Shown here: in pieces, positions 10,864 to 20,881 of the stretch
Position numbering within the stretch: the first letter of the stretch is position 1
How the letters are laid out: every line of letters starts with the position of its first letter
NCBI RefSeq assembly: GCF_023155745.1
Contig: NZ_JAKNUS010000011.1
Coordinates: 1 to 64,000 of the forward strand
From: Microbacterium kunmingense
GTDB lineage: Bacteria; Actinomycetota; Actinomycetes; Actinomycetales; Microbacteriaceae
Direction of reading: 5' to 3'
DNA length: 64,000 nucleotides
Translations under genes and position numbers: made by a program
Notes under the pieces: model-generated
Database searches by the model: none
Seen by the model: the letters and a program-made list of their open reading frames with translations, nothing else
What the model was told of the DNA's origin: nothing

Positions 10864-13298
10864 GCTCGGCGGGTATCCCGGCGGAGGCGCGGGAGCACCG
10901 GCATCCGGAATCCACCTATCGCCTGCAGATCCGACGGTCGTTCGACCTGGACGCCGCTGCCGACGTGGTCGACTACCTGCGCGACCTCGGGGTGTCGTGG
11001 GCCTACCTCTCCCCGCTTCTGGCGGCTACACCGGGATCGGACCACGGCTACGACGTCGTCGACGTCTCGAGGGTCGACCCCGAGCGGGGCGGCGCGGACG
11101 GACTCGTCCGCTTCGCCGCCGCCGCGCGGCGGGCGGGGCTCGGCATCCTCGTCGACATCGTCCCGAACCACATGGGCATCTCCGCACCCGCCGAGAACCG
11201 CTGGTGGTGGGACGTGCTCCTCCGGGGGCGGAACTCCCCTCACGCTGTCGCCTTCGACATCGACTGGGAGTTCGGCGACGACCGCGTGCTCGTTCCTATC
11301 CTGGGCGACGACGTCGACGCGGTGGTCGAGGCGGGGGAGATCTCCGTCTCGCCCGATGCCGAGGACCGCGATCTGTTCCCCTTCGGCGTGCTGAGGTATT
11401 TCGAGCACGCCTTCCCTCTCGCCGAGGGGTCGGCACCCGAGGGTGAGACCTCCGATGCCGCGGCGGTCCGCGCCGTACTCGCCCGGCAGCACTACCGTCT
11501 GGCGTTCTGGCGCACCGAGGCCGAGGACCTGAACTACCGACGGTTCTTCGCCGTGACCACACTCGCGGGCGTGCGGGTGGAGGTGCCGTCGGTCTTCGAC
11601 GCGACGCACGCCGAGATCCTGCGCTGGCTGCGCGAGGGTCTGGCCGACGGTCTGCGCGTGGACCACCCCGATGGCCTTCTCGACCCCGGTGGATACCTCG
11701 AACGACTGGCCGTCGCGGCCGGCGAGGCCCGCGGTGCACCCACGCACGTGCTCGTCGAGAAGATCCTCGAGCACGGCGAAGACCTTCCGGCGTGGTGGCG
11801 CACCGCCGGAACGACCGGGTACGACGCCCTGGGAGAGATCGATCGACTCTTCATCGATCCGGCGGGGGAGGGCCCCCTGGACGACCTCGACGCGCGGCTG
11901 CGGGCCGAGACGGGGGTCCCGGGCGCCGCGTGGCCGGATCTCATACACACCACCAAGCGCATGATCGGCGACACGATCCAGCGCGCGGAGATCGCACGGC
12001 TCGTGCGGTGCCTGCCCGCGCCGATCGAGGATGCCGCCGACGCGCTGGCCGAACTCCTCTCCTGCTTCCCGGTGTACCGGTCCTACCTTCCCGCCGGGGA
12101 GGAGAACCTGAACTGGGCGGTGGCCGAGGCGACCCGGCGTCGTCCCGACCTCGGCGCCAGCCTCGCGGCGCTGCGCCTGGTCCTGAGCGACCCGTCCCTC
12201 GAGGTCGCGCGCCGCTTCCAGCAGACCACGGGGCCCGTGATGGCCAAGGGCGTCGAAGACACGGCCTTCTACCGGTTCACGCGCCTGGGCTCGCTCACCG
12301 AGGTCGGGGGCGACCCGGCGGTCTTCTCGATGGCGCCCTCGGCGTTCCACGCGGCCCAGCAGAAGCGCCTGGCCGCCTGGCCGCACGCGATGACCGCACT
12401 GTCGACGCACGACACCAAGCGCGGCGAGGACGTCCGCGCCCGACTGATCGTGCTCGCCGAGATCCCGCACCGGTGGGGCCTGATGCTGGACCGTCTGCGT
12501 GCGGTCGCGACGACCGGTCACGGCCCCTTCGACGCACTCCTCTGGCAGGCCGTGATCGGCGCGTGGCCCGCCTCGGCGGATCGTCTTCACGCGTACGCCG
12601 AGAAGGCCGCGCGCGAGGCGGCGGAGGCGACCGGGTGGTGGGACCCGGACCCGGCCTTCGAGGAACGGATGCACGCGCTCGTCGATGCCGCCTTCTCGCA
12701 TGCCCGTCCGCTGATCGACGACATCGTGGCCGAGATCGCCCCGTTCGGGTGGAGCAACGCCCTCGGGGCGAAGCTGGTGCAGCTCACCGCACCGGGCGCA
12801 CCCGACGTCTACCAGGGCTCCGAGCTGTGGGAGACCTCGCTGGTCGATCCCGACAACCGCCGGCACGTGGACTTCGCCCTTCGAAGCAGGATGCTCGCCG
12901 AGATCGACGCCGCGTTCTCCCGCGGAGAGCTGCCGCCGGTCGACACCTCGGGCCGGGCGAAGATGCTCGTCACCTCGCGGGCGCTGCGCCTGCGCCGCGA
13001 TCGTGCCGACCTGTTCACGATCCACCGCCCCGTGACCGCGATCGGCGCGGCTGCGGCCCATGCCGTCGCCTTCGACCGCGGCGGCGCGACGACGGTCGCC
13101 ACCCGGCTGCCGGTCGGACTTTGCCACCGCGGCGGCTGGGGCGGGACGCAGATGCTGCTGCCCGATCGCGAGGTCGTCGACGTGCTCACGGGACGTCGTC
13201 TCGCAGGCGGATCGATCGCACTGTCGGATGTCCTGGACACCTACCCGGTCGCACTCCTCGTCGACGCGCGCCGGCTCGAGGAAGGAAGCTCCCGATGA
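10860..13298 (+). CDS. treY: Maltooligosyltrehalose synthase TreY
   Basis: An 812-aa GH13 enzyme that turns the reducing-end alpha-1,4 bond of maltooligosaccharides into the alpha,alpha-1,1 bond of trehalose. Motifs in order: [51 protein letters not shown], the nucleophile region [32 protein letters not shown] and [18 protein letters not shown] start at 10860 overlaps the glgX stop (GTGA). An ATG-started ORF beginning at 10443 is inside glgX and is not real. TreZ, next in the operon, releases the trehalose. Confidence 0.96.
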
Positions 13299-15019
13299 TC
13301 GAAGTGTGGGCACCACGCGCCTCCCGGATGCGGCTCCGACACGCCGGGGGAGACCTCGACCTGCACCCGGGTGGCGGCGGATGGTGGCGCGCTGACGCGC
13401 CGCTCGCCGACGGAGACCGATACGGCTTCGTGCTCGACGACGGCGATGCCGTGCGTCCCGACCCGCGCTCGCGTCGTCAGCCCGACGGCGTGCACGACCT
13501 CTCGGCCTGGTTCGACGCCGACGCGTACGAGTGGAACGACGACGCGTGGACCGGGCGTCAGCTCGCGGGCGGCGTCGTGTACGAGCTGCACATCGGCACC
13601 TTCACCCCCGAGGGGACGCTGGATGCCGCTGCCGCCCGGCTCGACCACCTCGTCGACCTCGGTGTGACGCACGTCGAGCTCCTGCCGGTCAACGGATTCA
13701 ACGGGGTCTGGAACTGGGGCTACGACGGTGTGCTGTGGTACACCGTCCACGAGGCGTACGGCGGACCGGCCGCCTACCAGCGGTTCGTCGACGCGTGCCA
13801 CGGACGCGGGCTCGCCGTCATCCAGGATGTCGTCTACAACCATCTCGGGCCGAGCGGCAACTACCTGCCCGAGTTCGGTCCCTACCTCCGCGATGCCGAA
13901 CGCAACACCTGGGGCTCCTCGGTGAACCTCGATGAGGCCGCCGTGCGCTCGTTTATCGTCGACAACGCGCTGATGTGGATGCGGGACTACCACGTCGACG
14001 GGCTGCGCCTGGATGCCGTCCACGCACTGCTAGATCGGACCGACCGCCACATCCTGCAGGAGATTGCCGAGCAGACCGATGCGCTGAGTGCCCACCTCGG
14101 ACGCCCGCTGACGCTCATCGCCGAGTCCGACATGAACGATGCGACGCTGATCTCCGCGCGCGAAGCCGGCGGCTACGGCCTGACCGCGCAGTGGAGCGAT
14201 GACTATCACCACGCTCTCCACGTCGCCCTGACAGGCGAGACGGTCGGGTACTACGCGGACTTCGCGCCGCTGTCGGCGCTGGTCAAGGCCGCGACACGCG
14301 GGTTCTTCCACGACGGCACATGGTCCTCGTTCCGAGGTCGTGACCATGGCCGACCGATCGACCCGCGCATCCCGACCTGGCGCCTGGTGACCTACAGCCA
14401 GGACCACGACCAGATCGGGAACCGGGCTGCCGGCGACCGGCTGTCCCAGACGCTGGACGAGGGAGGCCTGCGCATCGCCGCCGTGCTGACCCTGCTCGCC
14501 CCGTACACTCCGATGCTGTTCATGGGCGAGGAGTGGGCGGCGAGCACGCCGTGGCAGTTCTTCACGTCGCATCCCGAGCCGGAACTCGCCAAAGCGACAG
14601 CCGAAGGGCGACTGGCGGAATTCGAAGCCATGGGCTGGGACGAGTCCGTCGTGCCCGACCCGCAGGACCCGGACACGTTCGCGCGCTCGCACCTCGACTG
14701 GGCCGAGGTCGCGGCGCCCGATTCCGACCCGCGCCATCGGCGGACCCTCGACCTGTACCGGCGGCTTGCAGAGCTCCGCCGCACGCTGCCCGATCTCACC
14801 GATCCCGACTTCGCCGCGCTGTCCGCCGAGGCGGACGAGGACGCGCGGACGTTCGTGCTGCATCGCGGGGCGGTCGACATCGTGGTGAACTTCGGTACCG
14901 ACGCGGTCGCGATGGAGACCGGAACCGAGACCCTGGTCCTGACGACGAATGACGCGGTCTCGGTGCACAGCGGCCGGATCACCCTGCCGGCGCGCAGCGC
15001 CGCGGTGATGACGCGCTGA
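13295..15019 (+). CDS. treZ: Malto-oligosyltrehalose trehalohydrolase TreZ
   Basis: A 574-aa GH13 enzyme that hydrolyses maltooligosyl-trehalose to free trehalose. An N-terminal CBM48-like domain precedes [19 protein letters not shown]. Catalytic sites are seen in [14 protein letters not shown] (nucleophile), [11 protein letters not shown] (acid/base) and [11 protein letters not shown]. The ATG at 13295 overlaps the treY stop (ATGA). Last gene of glgX-treY-treZ; convergent with map after a 7-bp gap. Confidence 0.95.
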   Translation: MIEVWAPRASRMRLRHAGGDLDLHPGGGGWWRADAPLADGDRYGFVLDDGDAVRPDPRSRRQPDGVHDLSAWFDADAYEWNDDAWTGRQLAGGVVYELHIGTFTPEGTLDAAAARLDHLVDLGVTHVELLPVNGFNGVWNWGYDGVLWYTVHEAYGGPAAYQRFVDACHGRGLAVIQDVVYNHLGPSGNYLPEFGPYLRDAERNTWGSSVNLDEAAVRSFIVDNALMWMRDYHVDGLRLDAVHALLDRTDRHILQEIAEQTDALSAHLGRPLTLIAESDMNDATLISAREAGGYGLTAQWSDDYHHALHVALTGETVGYYADFAPLSALVKAATRGFFHDGTWSSFRGRDHGRPIDPRIPTWRLVTYSQDHDQIGNRAAGDRLSQTLDEGGLRIAAVLTLLAPYTPMLFMGEEWAASTPWQFFTSHPEPELAKATAEGRLAEFEAMGWDESVVPDPQDPDTFARSHLDWAEVAAPDSDPRHRRTLDLYRRLAELRRTLPDLTDPDFAALSAEADEDARTFVLHRGAVDIVVNFGTDAVAMETGTETLVLTTNDAVSVHSGRITLPARSAAVMTR

Positions 15020-15026
15020 CGCCGCG

Positions 15027-15809
15027 TCAGTCCACGCCCAGGAACCCGCGGTCGGTGAGGACGACAGGTCCGTCCTCGGTGATGGCGACGGTGTGCTCGG
15101 AGTGCGCACCGCGCGAGCCGTCGGCGCTGCGCAGCGTCCACCCGTCAGGATCGGTGATGAGCTCGTCGGTGGTGGCGAGGAACCACGGTTCGAGGGCGAG
15201 CACGAGGCCCGCGCGCAGCGGATAGCCGCGTCCGGCCTTCCCGTCGTTGGGCACGTGGGGGTCGCCGTGCATGGTCCGACCGACGCCGTGGCCGCCGAAG
15301 TCGGTGTTGATGAGGTAGCCGTCCGCGCGAGCGACCGCGGCGACGGCCGCGGAGATGTCACCGACCCGGTTTCCGGCGTGAGCGGCATCGATGGCGGCCG
15401 CGAGTGCGCGCTGCGTGGTGTCGATCAGGGACAGATCCTCGTCACGGGCCGTGCCGACGACGAACGAAACGGCGGAGTCGGCGACCCACCCGTCCACGGC
15501 GGCGGCGAAGTCCAAGGACACCAGGTCGCCGTCCCGAAGGGCGTAGTCGAAGGGGAGGCCGTGGAGGACCGCGTCGTTGACCGACGTGCACAGCACCTTC
15601 CCGAAGGGCGAAGCGCCGAAGGAGGGGTGGTAGTCGATGTAGCACGACTGCGCACCCGCTCGCCGGATCATCTCGTGCGCGCGGCGATCGAGGGCGAGCA
15701 GATTCGTTCCCACTTTCGTCTCGTCGCGAAGGGTCGCCAGGACCTCCGCGACGAATCGTCCCGCAGGTCTCATCGCCTCGATCTCGGCCGGGGTGCGCAA
15801 CTCGATCAT
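15027..15809 (-). CDS. map: Type I methionine aminopeptidase
   Basis: A 260-aa dinuclear metalloprotease that removes the initiator methionine. Metal ligands fall in the expected places: Asp in SLDFAAAVDGWVADSAVSF, His in GGHGVGRTMHGDPHVPN, Glu in LALEPWF and Glu in EHTVAITEDGPVVLT. The ATG at 15809 gives the family N-terminus (MIELRTPAEIEAMRPAGR). An upstream ATG at 15833 would add 8 residues and is less likely. Single-gene unit, divergent from the small membrane protein gene. Confidence 0.96.
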   Translation of the reverse strand: MIELRTPAEIEAMRPAGRFVAEVLATLRDETKVGTNLLALDRRAHEMIRRAGAQSCYIDYHPSFGASPFGKVLCTSVNDAVLHGLPFDYALRDGDLVSLDFAAAVDGWVADSAVSFVVGTARDEDLSLIDTTQRALAAAIDAAHAGNRVGDISAAVAAVARADGYLINTDFGGHGVGRTMHGDPHVPNDGKAGRGYPLRAGLVLALEPWFLATTDELITDPDGWTLRSADGSRGAHSEHTVAITEDGPVVLTDRGFLGVD

Positions 15810-15916
15810 CCGAATCCTTCCGTCGTGCTCCATTCTCCCGGAGTGCGGGCTGGGAGATGGCCCTCCGCCGTCGGGGAACCCCGCCGGGCGAGCGGGGGCG
15901 GGCGTAGCATCGGCGT

Positions 15917-16405
15917 ATGGTCATCCGTCGCGCGGTCTACCGGTGGCTCTTCCCCGCCGCTTTCGTGCTGCCCGTGTGGTTGCTCGTCGGGTGGGGGATC
16001 TCCGGTGCCGGTGGGTGGGCGTTCGTGTGGGTGCTGCTTCTGGGCATCCCCTCCGTCTTCATCGGACAGACGGTCCTGACACTGCTCGTCCGCGCGCGGG
16101 GCACCGTGCGTGCGGAGCGCGCGGTGTCGTGGCCGGATGTCGCGGGATTCGCGGTGCTCCACGCGCTCACGATCTCCCTCGGGTTCTTCGGCACCTGGTG
16201 GTGGGGCGCGGCGTTCGGTCTCACCATCGTCGTCGCCCTCGTCCTGTTCTGGACCGAGCTGTGGCAGCTGTGGCGCGAAGCGCGACCTGCGGGACTCGTC
16301 GCCTTCCGCGCGACATCCTCCGGCACCCTCGGCGGGCAGGGCGCGACATCCGGGACGGATCGCGGCGATGTCGTCGTGATCCAGGAGCGCAGCGACTCCC
16401 GGTGA
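15917..16405 (+). CDS. Small conserved membrane protein
   Basis: A 162-aa protein with about four hydrophobic helices: residues about 9-29 (LFPAAFVLPVWLLVGWGI), 33-55, 75-98 and 100-115. A charged cytoplasmic tail follows from about 118. No catalytic motif or known family was recognised. A TAGCAT -10-like box ends 6 nt before the ATG, suggesting a leaderless transcript. It lies between map (divergent) and rplS. Function unknown. Confidence 0.75.
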   Translation: MVIRRAVYRWLFPAAFVLPVWLLVGWGISGAGGWAFVWVLLLGIPSVFIGQTVLTLLVRARGTVRAERAVSWPDVAGFAVLHALTISLGFFGTWWWGAAFGLTIVVALVLFWTELWQLWREARPAGLVAFRATSSGTLGGQGATSGTDRGDVVVIQERSDSR

Positions 16406-16423
16406 TCTCGACGCCCGACGTTT

Positions 16424-16464
16424 TTGCCGGCATCGGGATCCATGGCACAATGGCTGTTTGTGCC
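16424..16464 (+). promoter_or_regulatory. rplS promoter with a dyad over the start region
   Basis: TTGCCG (16424-16429) and CACAAT (16446-16451) are spaced by 16 bp and give a plausible housekeeping promoter. GGCACA (16444-16449) and TGTGCC (16459-16464) form a 6-bp inverted repeat over the -10 and predicted RNA start. A leader of about 120 nt then runs to rplS. Confidence 0.45.
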
Positions 16465-16581
16465 CTGCACGGCTCTGCCTCAGGGGAGCACGCCGTCCGC
16501 CGACATCGGCGATCGGCTCGGGCACACCATCCCGTCATCGTGACGCGGTCGACCTGTGGCGGCCGCAGGAAGTGATCCCTC

Positions 16582-16929
16582 ATGCAGATCCTCGACTCCG
16601 TCGACGCAGCCTCGCTGCGCTCCGACATCCCCGACTTCGGCCCCGGTGACACCGTGAAGGTGCACGTCAACATCACCGAGGGCAACCGCTCCCGCATCCA
16701 GATCTTCCAGGGCGTCGTCATCGGCCGCTCGGGAGACGGCATCCGCGAGACCTTCACGGTCCGCAAGATCAGCTTCCAGGTGGGTGTGGAGCGCACCTTC
16801 CCGGTGCACAGCCCCGTGATCGACCACATCGAGGTCGTCACGCGCGGCGATGTGCGCCGTGCGAAGCTGTACTACCTCCGTGCTCTGCGCGGCAAGAAGG
16901 CCAAGATCAAGGAGAAGCGCGACAGCTGA
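16582..16929 (+). CDS. rplS: 50S ribosomal protein bL19
   Basis: A 115-aa protein at the 30S-50S interface. Conserved blocks are [40 protein letters not shown] and [17 protein letters not shown], ending [20 protein letters not shown]. Length is normal. The gene has its own promoter and a strong terminator 14 nt after the stop. Confidence 0.98.
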   Translation: MQILDSVDAASLRSDIPDFGPGDTVKVHVNITEGNRSRIQIFQGVVIGRSGDGIRETFTVRKISFQVGVERTFPVHSPVIDHIEVVTRGDVRRAKLYYLRALRGKKAKIKEKRDS

Positions 16930-16942
16930 GCGTGCTCGCCCC

Positions 16943-16970
16943 GAACGCCCCGGTCATCGCCGGGGCGTTC
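16943..16970 (+). terminator. rplS transcription terminator
   Basis: GAACGCCCCGG and CCGGGGCGTTC make a perfect 11-bp stem around a 6-nt loop, starting 13 nt after the rplS stop. The T-rich run after it is weak (GTCGTT), as usual for high-GC actinobacteria. Confidence 0.8.
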
Positions 16971-17078
16971 GTCGTTCCGGGCGAATTCTCCGCAGCAGGA
17001 GACCGACGAGGGCGCGCGAGTGTGTCACCCTGGTAGAACGCCGCACCGACCGGGGCGGGAGGCCCCGAGAAGGATCCG

Positions 17079-17840
17079 ATGACCACCGAGCAGCACGCGA
17101 CGGCCGACCGCTTCCCCTCCCGAAGGTCGCAGCCCGAGCCGCGCAAGCGAGGGTGGGGCACGTTCCTGCGCGACGTGCTGATCATCGTCCTCATCGCCCT
17201 CGTGGTGTCCTTCCTGGTCAAGACCTTCGTCGTCCGGTCGTTCTACATCCCGTCGGGGTCGATGGAGAACACCCTGAACGTCAACGACCGCATCCTGGTG
17301 GACGAGCTGACGCCGCGCTTCGGCGGATACGAGCGCGGTGATATCGTCGTGTTCCGCGATCCGGGCGGCTGGCTCCCGCCGTCGGAGTCGCCCAGCCGCG
17401 GCCCGTTCGTCGACGCGGTGGAGTGGGTGCTCTCCCTCGTCGGGCTGGCCGCGCCCGACAGCGATGACCATCTGGTGAAGCGGATCATCGGGCTGCCGGG
17501 CGACCACGTCGTGTGCTGCAACACGCTCGGCCAGATCACCATCAACGACGTGCCGATCGACGAGATGGATTACCTGAAGCTCCCGGGTGGGGTCAGTCGC
17601 GCCTCAGCGGAGGACTTCGACGTCACCGTTCCCGAGGACCGCCTCTGGGTTCTCGGCGACAACCGCAACAGCTCCCGGGACTCCCGCTTCAATCAGGATC
17701 AGCCCGGCGAAGGATTCGTCCCGCTCGAGAACGTCGTCGGCCGGGCTTTCCTGACGACCTGGCCGCTGTCTCGCTTCGGGCTGCTGGACTTCCACCACGA
17801 GGTGTTCGCGGGTGTTCCCGAGCCCGCGGATCAGCCCTGA
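17079..17840 (+). CDS. lepB: Type I signal peptidase
   Basis: A 253-aa membrane protease that cleaves signal peptides of exported proteins. A basic cytoplasmic N-terminus precedes one transmembrane helix (about 30-51). The catalytic Ser is S61 (IPSGSMENTL) and the general-base Lys is K134 (DDHLVKRIIGLPGDHV). The later GDNRNSSRDSR box is also present. Length is in range. rnhB starts 12 nt after the stop. Confidence 0.97.
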   Translation: MTTEQHATADRFPSRRSQPEPRKRGWGTFLRDVLIIVLIALVVSFLVKTFVVRSFYIPSGSMENTLNVNDRILVDELTPRFGGYERGDIVVFRDPGGWLPPSESPSRGPFVDAVEWVLSLVGLAAPDSDDHLVKRIIGLPGDHVVCCNTLGQITINDVPIDEMDYLKLPGGVSRASAEDFDVTVPEDRLWVLGDNRNSSRDSRFNQDQPGEGFVPLENVVGRAFLTTWPLSRFGLLDFHHEVFAGVPEPADQP

Positions 17841-17851
17841 CCACGCGCGCC

Positions 17852-18511
17852 ATGACAGTGATAGAACCGCGTCTCACTCTCGAGCGGAGGCTCCTGCGCG
17901 AGCATCCGGTTGTCATCGCGTGCGATGAGGTCGGGCGTGGTGCGCTCGCGGGACCGGTGGCGGTCGGCGCGGTCGCCGTCGACGCGCCGCGGTCGCGCAA
18001 GCGCGTGCCGCAGGGGCTGCGCGACTCCAAGCTGGTGCCCGAGCATCACCGCACGGCGGTGGCGGCCCGGGCCGCCTCCTGGGTCGCGGCCAGCGCCGTG
18101 GGGTGGGCCTCGGCCGATGAGATCGACGAGATCGGGATCATGCGCGCACTGGGCCTGGCCACGATCCGCGCGCTGGCGGACCTCCGCGTCCACGGGGTGA
18201 TCCCCGAGGAGGCGATCGTCATCCTCGACGGCAACTACGACTACATCACCCCGGCCGGGGCGAGGGACCTGCGGGTGCGGCCGGTCATCAAGGCCGATCG
18301 CGACTGCGCGAGCGCTGCGGCCGCGTCGGTAATCGCCAAGGTGGCGAGGGACACCCTGATGACGGGGTTGCACGACGAGGCGCCGGCGTATCAATGGGTG
18401 CGCAACAAGGGGTACGCGAGCCCTGAGCACCGCGCCGCGATCCGCGCCGAGGGATTGAGTCGGCACCACCGCGCCTCCTGGTCGATCGCGGACGCACCGA
18501 CGCTGTTCTGA
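17852..18511 (+). CDS. rnhB: Ribonuclease HII
   Basis: A 219-aa enzyme that nicks RNA-DNA hybrids and removes misincorporated ribonucleotides. Catalytic residues D25-E26 lie in IACDEVGRGALAGPV, another Asp in ILDGNYDYI, and KADRDCASAAAASVIAKVARD holds the fourth acidic site. The tail has the usual NKGYASPEHRAAI. The ATG at 17852 (MTVIEPRL) follows lepB by 11 nt. The longer frame starting inside lepB is not real. Confidence 0.96.
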   Translation: MTVIEPRLTLERRLLREHPVVIACDEVGRGALAGPVAVGAVAVDAPRSRKRVPQGLRDSKLVPEHHRTAVAARAASWVAASAVGWASADEIDEIGIMRALGLATIRALADLRVHGVIPEEAIVILDGNYDYITPAGARDLRVRPVIKADRDCASAAAASVIAKVARDTLMTGLHDEAPAYQWVRNKGYASPEHRAAIRAEGLSRHHRASWSIADAPTLF

Positions 18512-18555
18512 TGCGGGCCCGTTCGGTCGCGGGCGAGGATGAGCCGCCGGCGATC

Positions 18556-18561
18556 TAGAGT
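18556..18561 (+). promoter_or_regulatory. -10 box of the DUF2469 gene, leaderless type
   Basis: TAGAGT ends 9 nt before the ATG at 18571, so the transcript probably starts at or just before the start codon. Confidence 0.45.
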
Positions 18562-18570
18562 GGACTCACC

Positions 18571-18894
18571 ATGGACGACGAGGTATTCGAAGACTACGAC
18601 CGCGAGCTCGAGCTGGCGCTGTACCGCGAGTACCGCGACGTGGTCGGCCAATTCGCCTACGTGATCGAGACGGAGCGGCGGTTCTACCTGGCCAACGAGG
18701 TCAATGTCGTGCGCCGCGACACCGAGCACGACTTCTACTTCGAGATCACGATGAACGACGTCTGGGTGTGGGACATCTATCGCGCCGACCGGTTCGTCAA
18801 GGCGGTTCGGGTGCTCACGTTCAAGGATGTGAACGTCGAGGAGCTCTCCCGCCGCGACTTCCAGCTGCCCGAGGAGCTCTCGCTCGACAGCTGA
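18571..18894 (+). CDS. DUF2469 family protein
   Basis: A 107-aa acidic protein, DEVFEDYDRELELALYREYR at the start and WVWDIYRADRFVKAVRVLTF in the middle. It is highly conserved in actinobacteria between rnhB and yraN, as here. No membrane segment or catalytic motif; function is unknown. The placement beside rnhB, yraN and comM suggests, without proof, a link to nucleic-acid processing. Confidence 0.9.
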   Translation: MDDEVFEDYDRELELALYREYRDVVGQFAYVIETERRFYLANEVNVVRRDTEHDFYFEITMNDVWVWDIYRADRFVKAVRVLTFKDVNVEELSRRDFQLPEELSLDS

Positions 18895-18995
18895 CGCCCC
18901 GCGTCCTCTCCTGCACAGCCGTCGATTTCCCGATTCTCTGCACGGATGCCGCGGAGCGGTCGCCACGGCTGAGCGTGACCGATCACCATCGGTCC

Positions 18996-19358
18996 ATGGC
19001 ACGCAAAGACGAGATCGGCAGGGCCGGAGAAGACCGGGCAGCGGAATATCTCCGGGAGCAGGGATGGACACTGGTCGCGCGCAATTGGCGCTGCGCCTCC
19101 GGCGAGATCGATGTGATCGCCGAGGACGGGCGCGACCTCGTCATCGTCGAGGTCAAGACACGGCGCGGTGAGCGGTTCGGTCACCCTTTCGAAGCCGTCG
19201 ACACACGCAAGCGCATGCGGTTGTGGCGGCTCGCGATGGCCTGGATCGCGGTTCATCCCGACCAGGCGCAGGGCAGGCGTCTGAGGATCGACGCCGTAGC
19301 GGTGCTCGGACCCGATCCGCGGACGGCGACGATCGAGCATCTGCGGGACCTGCGATGA
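18996..19358 (+). CDS. YraN/UPF0102 family nuclease-like protein
   Basis: A 120-aa protein with the PD-(D/E)XK-like pattern of the family. RNWRCASGEIDVIAEDG carries Glu and Asp, and DLVIVEVKTRRGERFG carries the E-x-K pair. The family resembles Holliday-junction resolvases and endonucleases; its role is not settled, but it usually sits by comM and dprA. The ATG at 18996 (MARKDEIGRAGEDRAAEYL) gives the family N-terminus. An ORF reaching back to 18768 overlaps the DUF2469 gene and is rejected. It overlaps comM by 4 nt. Confidence 0.92.
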   Translation: MARKDEIGRAGEDRAAEYLREQGWTLVARNWRCASGEIDVIAEDGRDLVIVEVKTRRGERFGHPFEAVDTRKRMRLWRLAMAWIAVHPDQAQGRRLRIDAVAVLGPDPRTATIEHLRDLR

Positions 19359-20881
19359 CCGTCGTGCGAACCCGCGCTGTGGCCCTGACGGGCCTTGACG
19401 GGGCGGTCGTGGAGGTCGAGGCCGATCTGACGCAGCAGACCCCCGACTTCCGGATCATCGGGCTGCCGGACAAGTCGCTCGGCGAGGCCGTCCAGCGGGT
19501 GCACAACGCCTGCGCCAACAACGGGCTGACCCTTCCTCGGCGCAAGCTCACCGTCAATCTGTCACCGGCGAGCCTTCCCAAGAACGGCTCCGGGTTCGAC
19601 GTCGCCATCGCGGTGGCGGCCATCGCCACCGAGCTCCCGCTTACCCGGGAGTCGCTCGATGCAACGGTCCACATCGGCGAGCTGGGTCTGGACGGGCGCC
19701 TGCGTCCGGTGCCCGGCGTACTCCCCGCCGTCCTCGCCGCCGCACGCGCGGGCATCCGTCGGGTGGTGGTGCCCTGGGCCAACCGCGATGAGGCGCAGCT
19801 CGTGAGGGGGATGAACGTCCTCGGCGCCGTGAACCTCGCCGAAGCCGTGGCGTTCCACGGCGGGTCGGTAGCGGTCCCCGAGCAGAAGCCGGTCACGATC
19901 GGGCGCGCCGATCACCAGACGGGCGAGCCCTTGGAGCTGGCCGATGTCGTGGGTCAGCGGGAGGCCGTGACCGCACTGATCGTCGCCGCGGCGGGTGGCC
20001 ATCACCTGCTGATGAGCGGCCCCCCGGGTGCCGGCAAGACGATGCTGGCGCGCCGACTCCCCGGCATCCTGCCCCCGCTCGACGAGGAGGCGGCCCTCCT
20101 GGCCGCATCCGTCCGGTCTCTCGCCGGCGAGGCGGTCACGGCGCTCTGCCGGACACCGCCGTTCGAGGCGCCCCATCACAGCGCGAGTGTGGCCGCGCTG
20201 GTCGGCGGCGGCTCGCGGGTCATCCGGCCCGGGGCGATCGCTCGCGCGGCGACCGGGATCCTGTTCCTCGACGAGGCGGGGGAGTTCCCCGCGCATGCCC
20301 TTGATGCGCTGCGCCAGCCGCTGGAGAGCGGTCGCATCACCATCCACCGCGCCGGAGCCGTGGCGGACTTCCCGGCGCGCTTCCAGCTGGTGGCGGCGAC
20401 CAATCCGTGCCCGTGCGGACAGTACGCCGTGCCGGGCGGGTCCTGCGTCTGCCCGCCGATCGCCATCCGTCGCTACCTCGGCCGGCTGTCGGGTCCGCTC
20501 CTGGATCGGATCGATATCGAGCTGTCGCTGCGCCGGGTGTCGGTCGCGCCGGGCAGGGACGACACCGGCGGCACCACGACCGCCCTGGCACACACCCAGG
20601 TGCGGGAGGCTCGGGAACGCTCTGCCCGTCGCCTTCGAGAGACCCCGTGGCGCACCAACGCGGAGGTATCGGGGAACTGGCTCCGCCAGGGACCGATGGC
20701 ACCCCCGCCCATCGTCCGTCGCCCGTTGGACGCCGCGCTGCATCGAGGAGCGCTGACCCTGCGCGGGTATGACCGGGTCCTTCGCGTGGCCTGGTCGCTG
20801 GCCGATCTCGACGCGCGGCCACAGCTGAGCGTCGACCACATCGGACGCGCGCTGTTCCTGAAGAAGGGAATCGCCTCGTGA
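19355..20881 (+). CDS. comM: ComM/YifB family AAA+ ATPase
   Basis: A 508-aa Mg-chelatase-like AAA+ protein. In Vibrio and Haemophilus ComM is a hexameric branch-migration helicase that helps integrate transformed DNA. An N-terminal Lon-protease-like fold (residues 1-170) precedes Walker A SGPPGAGKTML, Walker B LFLDEAGEF, sensor-region NPCPCG and the C-terminal Mg_chelatase_C part. ATGA overlap with yraN; its stop overlaps the dprA start. comM is intact while its partner dprA is split by the prophage. Confidence 0.93.
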   Translation: MTVVRTRAVALTGLDGAVVEVEADLTQQTPDFRIIGLPDKSLGEAVQRVHNACANNGLTLPRRKLTVNLSPASLPKNGSGFDVAIAVAAIATELPLTRESLDATVHIGELGLDGRLRPVPGVLPAVLAAARAGIRRVVVPWANRDEAQLVRGMNVLGAVNLAEAVAFHGGSVAVPEQKPVTIGRADHQTGEPLELADVVGQREAVTALIVAAAGGHHLLMSGPPGAGKTMLARRLPGILPPLDEEAALLAASVRSLAGEAVTALCRTPPFEAPHHSASVAALVGGGSRVIRPGAIARAATGILFLDEAGEFPAHALDALRQPLESGRITIHRAGAVADFPARFQLVAATNPCPCGQYAVPGGSCVCPPIAIRRYLGRLSGPLLDRIDIELSLRRVSVAPGRDDTGGTTTALAHTQVREARERSARRLRETPWRTNAEVSGNWLRQGPMAPPPIVRRPLDAALHRGALTLRGYDRVLRVAWSLADLDARPQLSVDHIGRALFLKKGIAS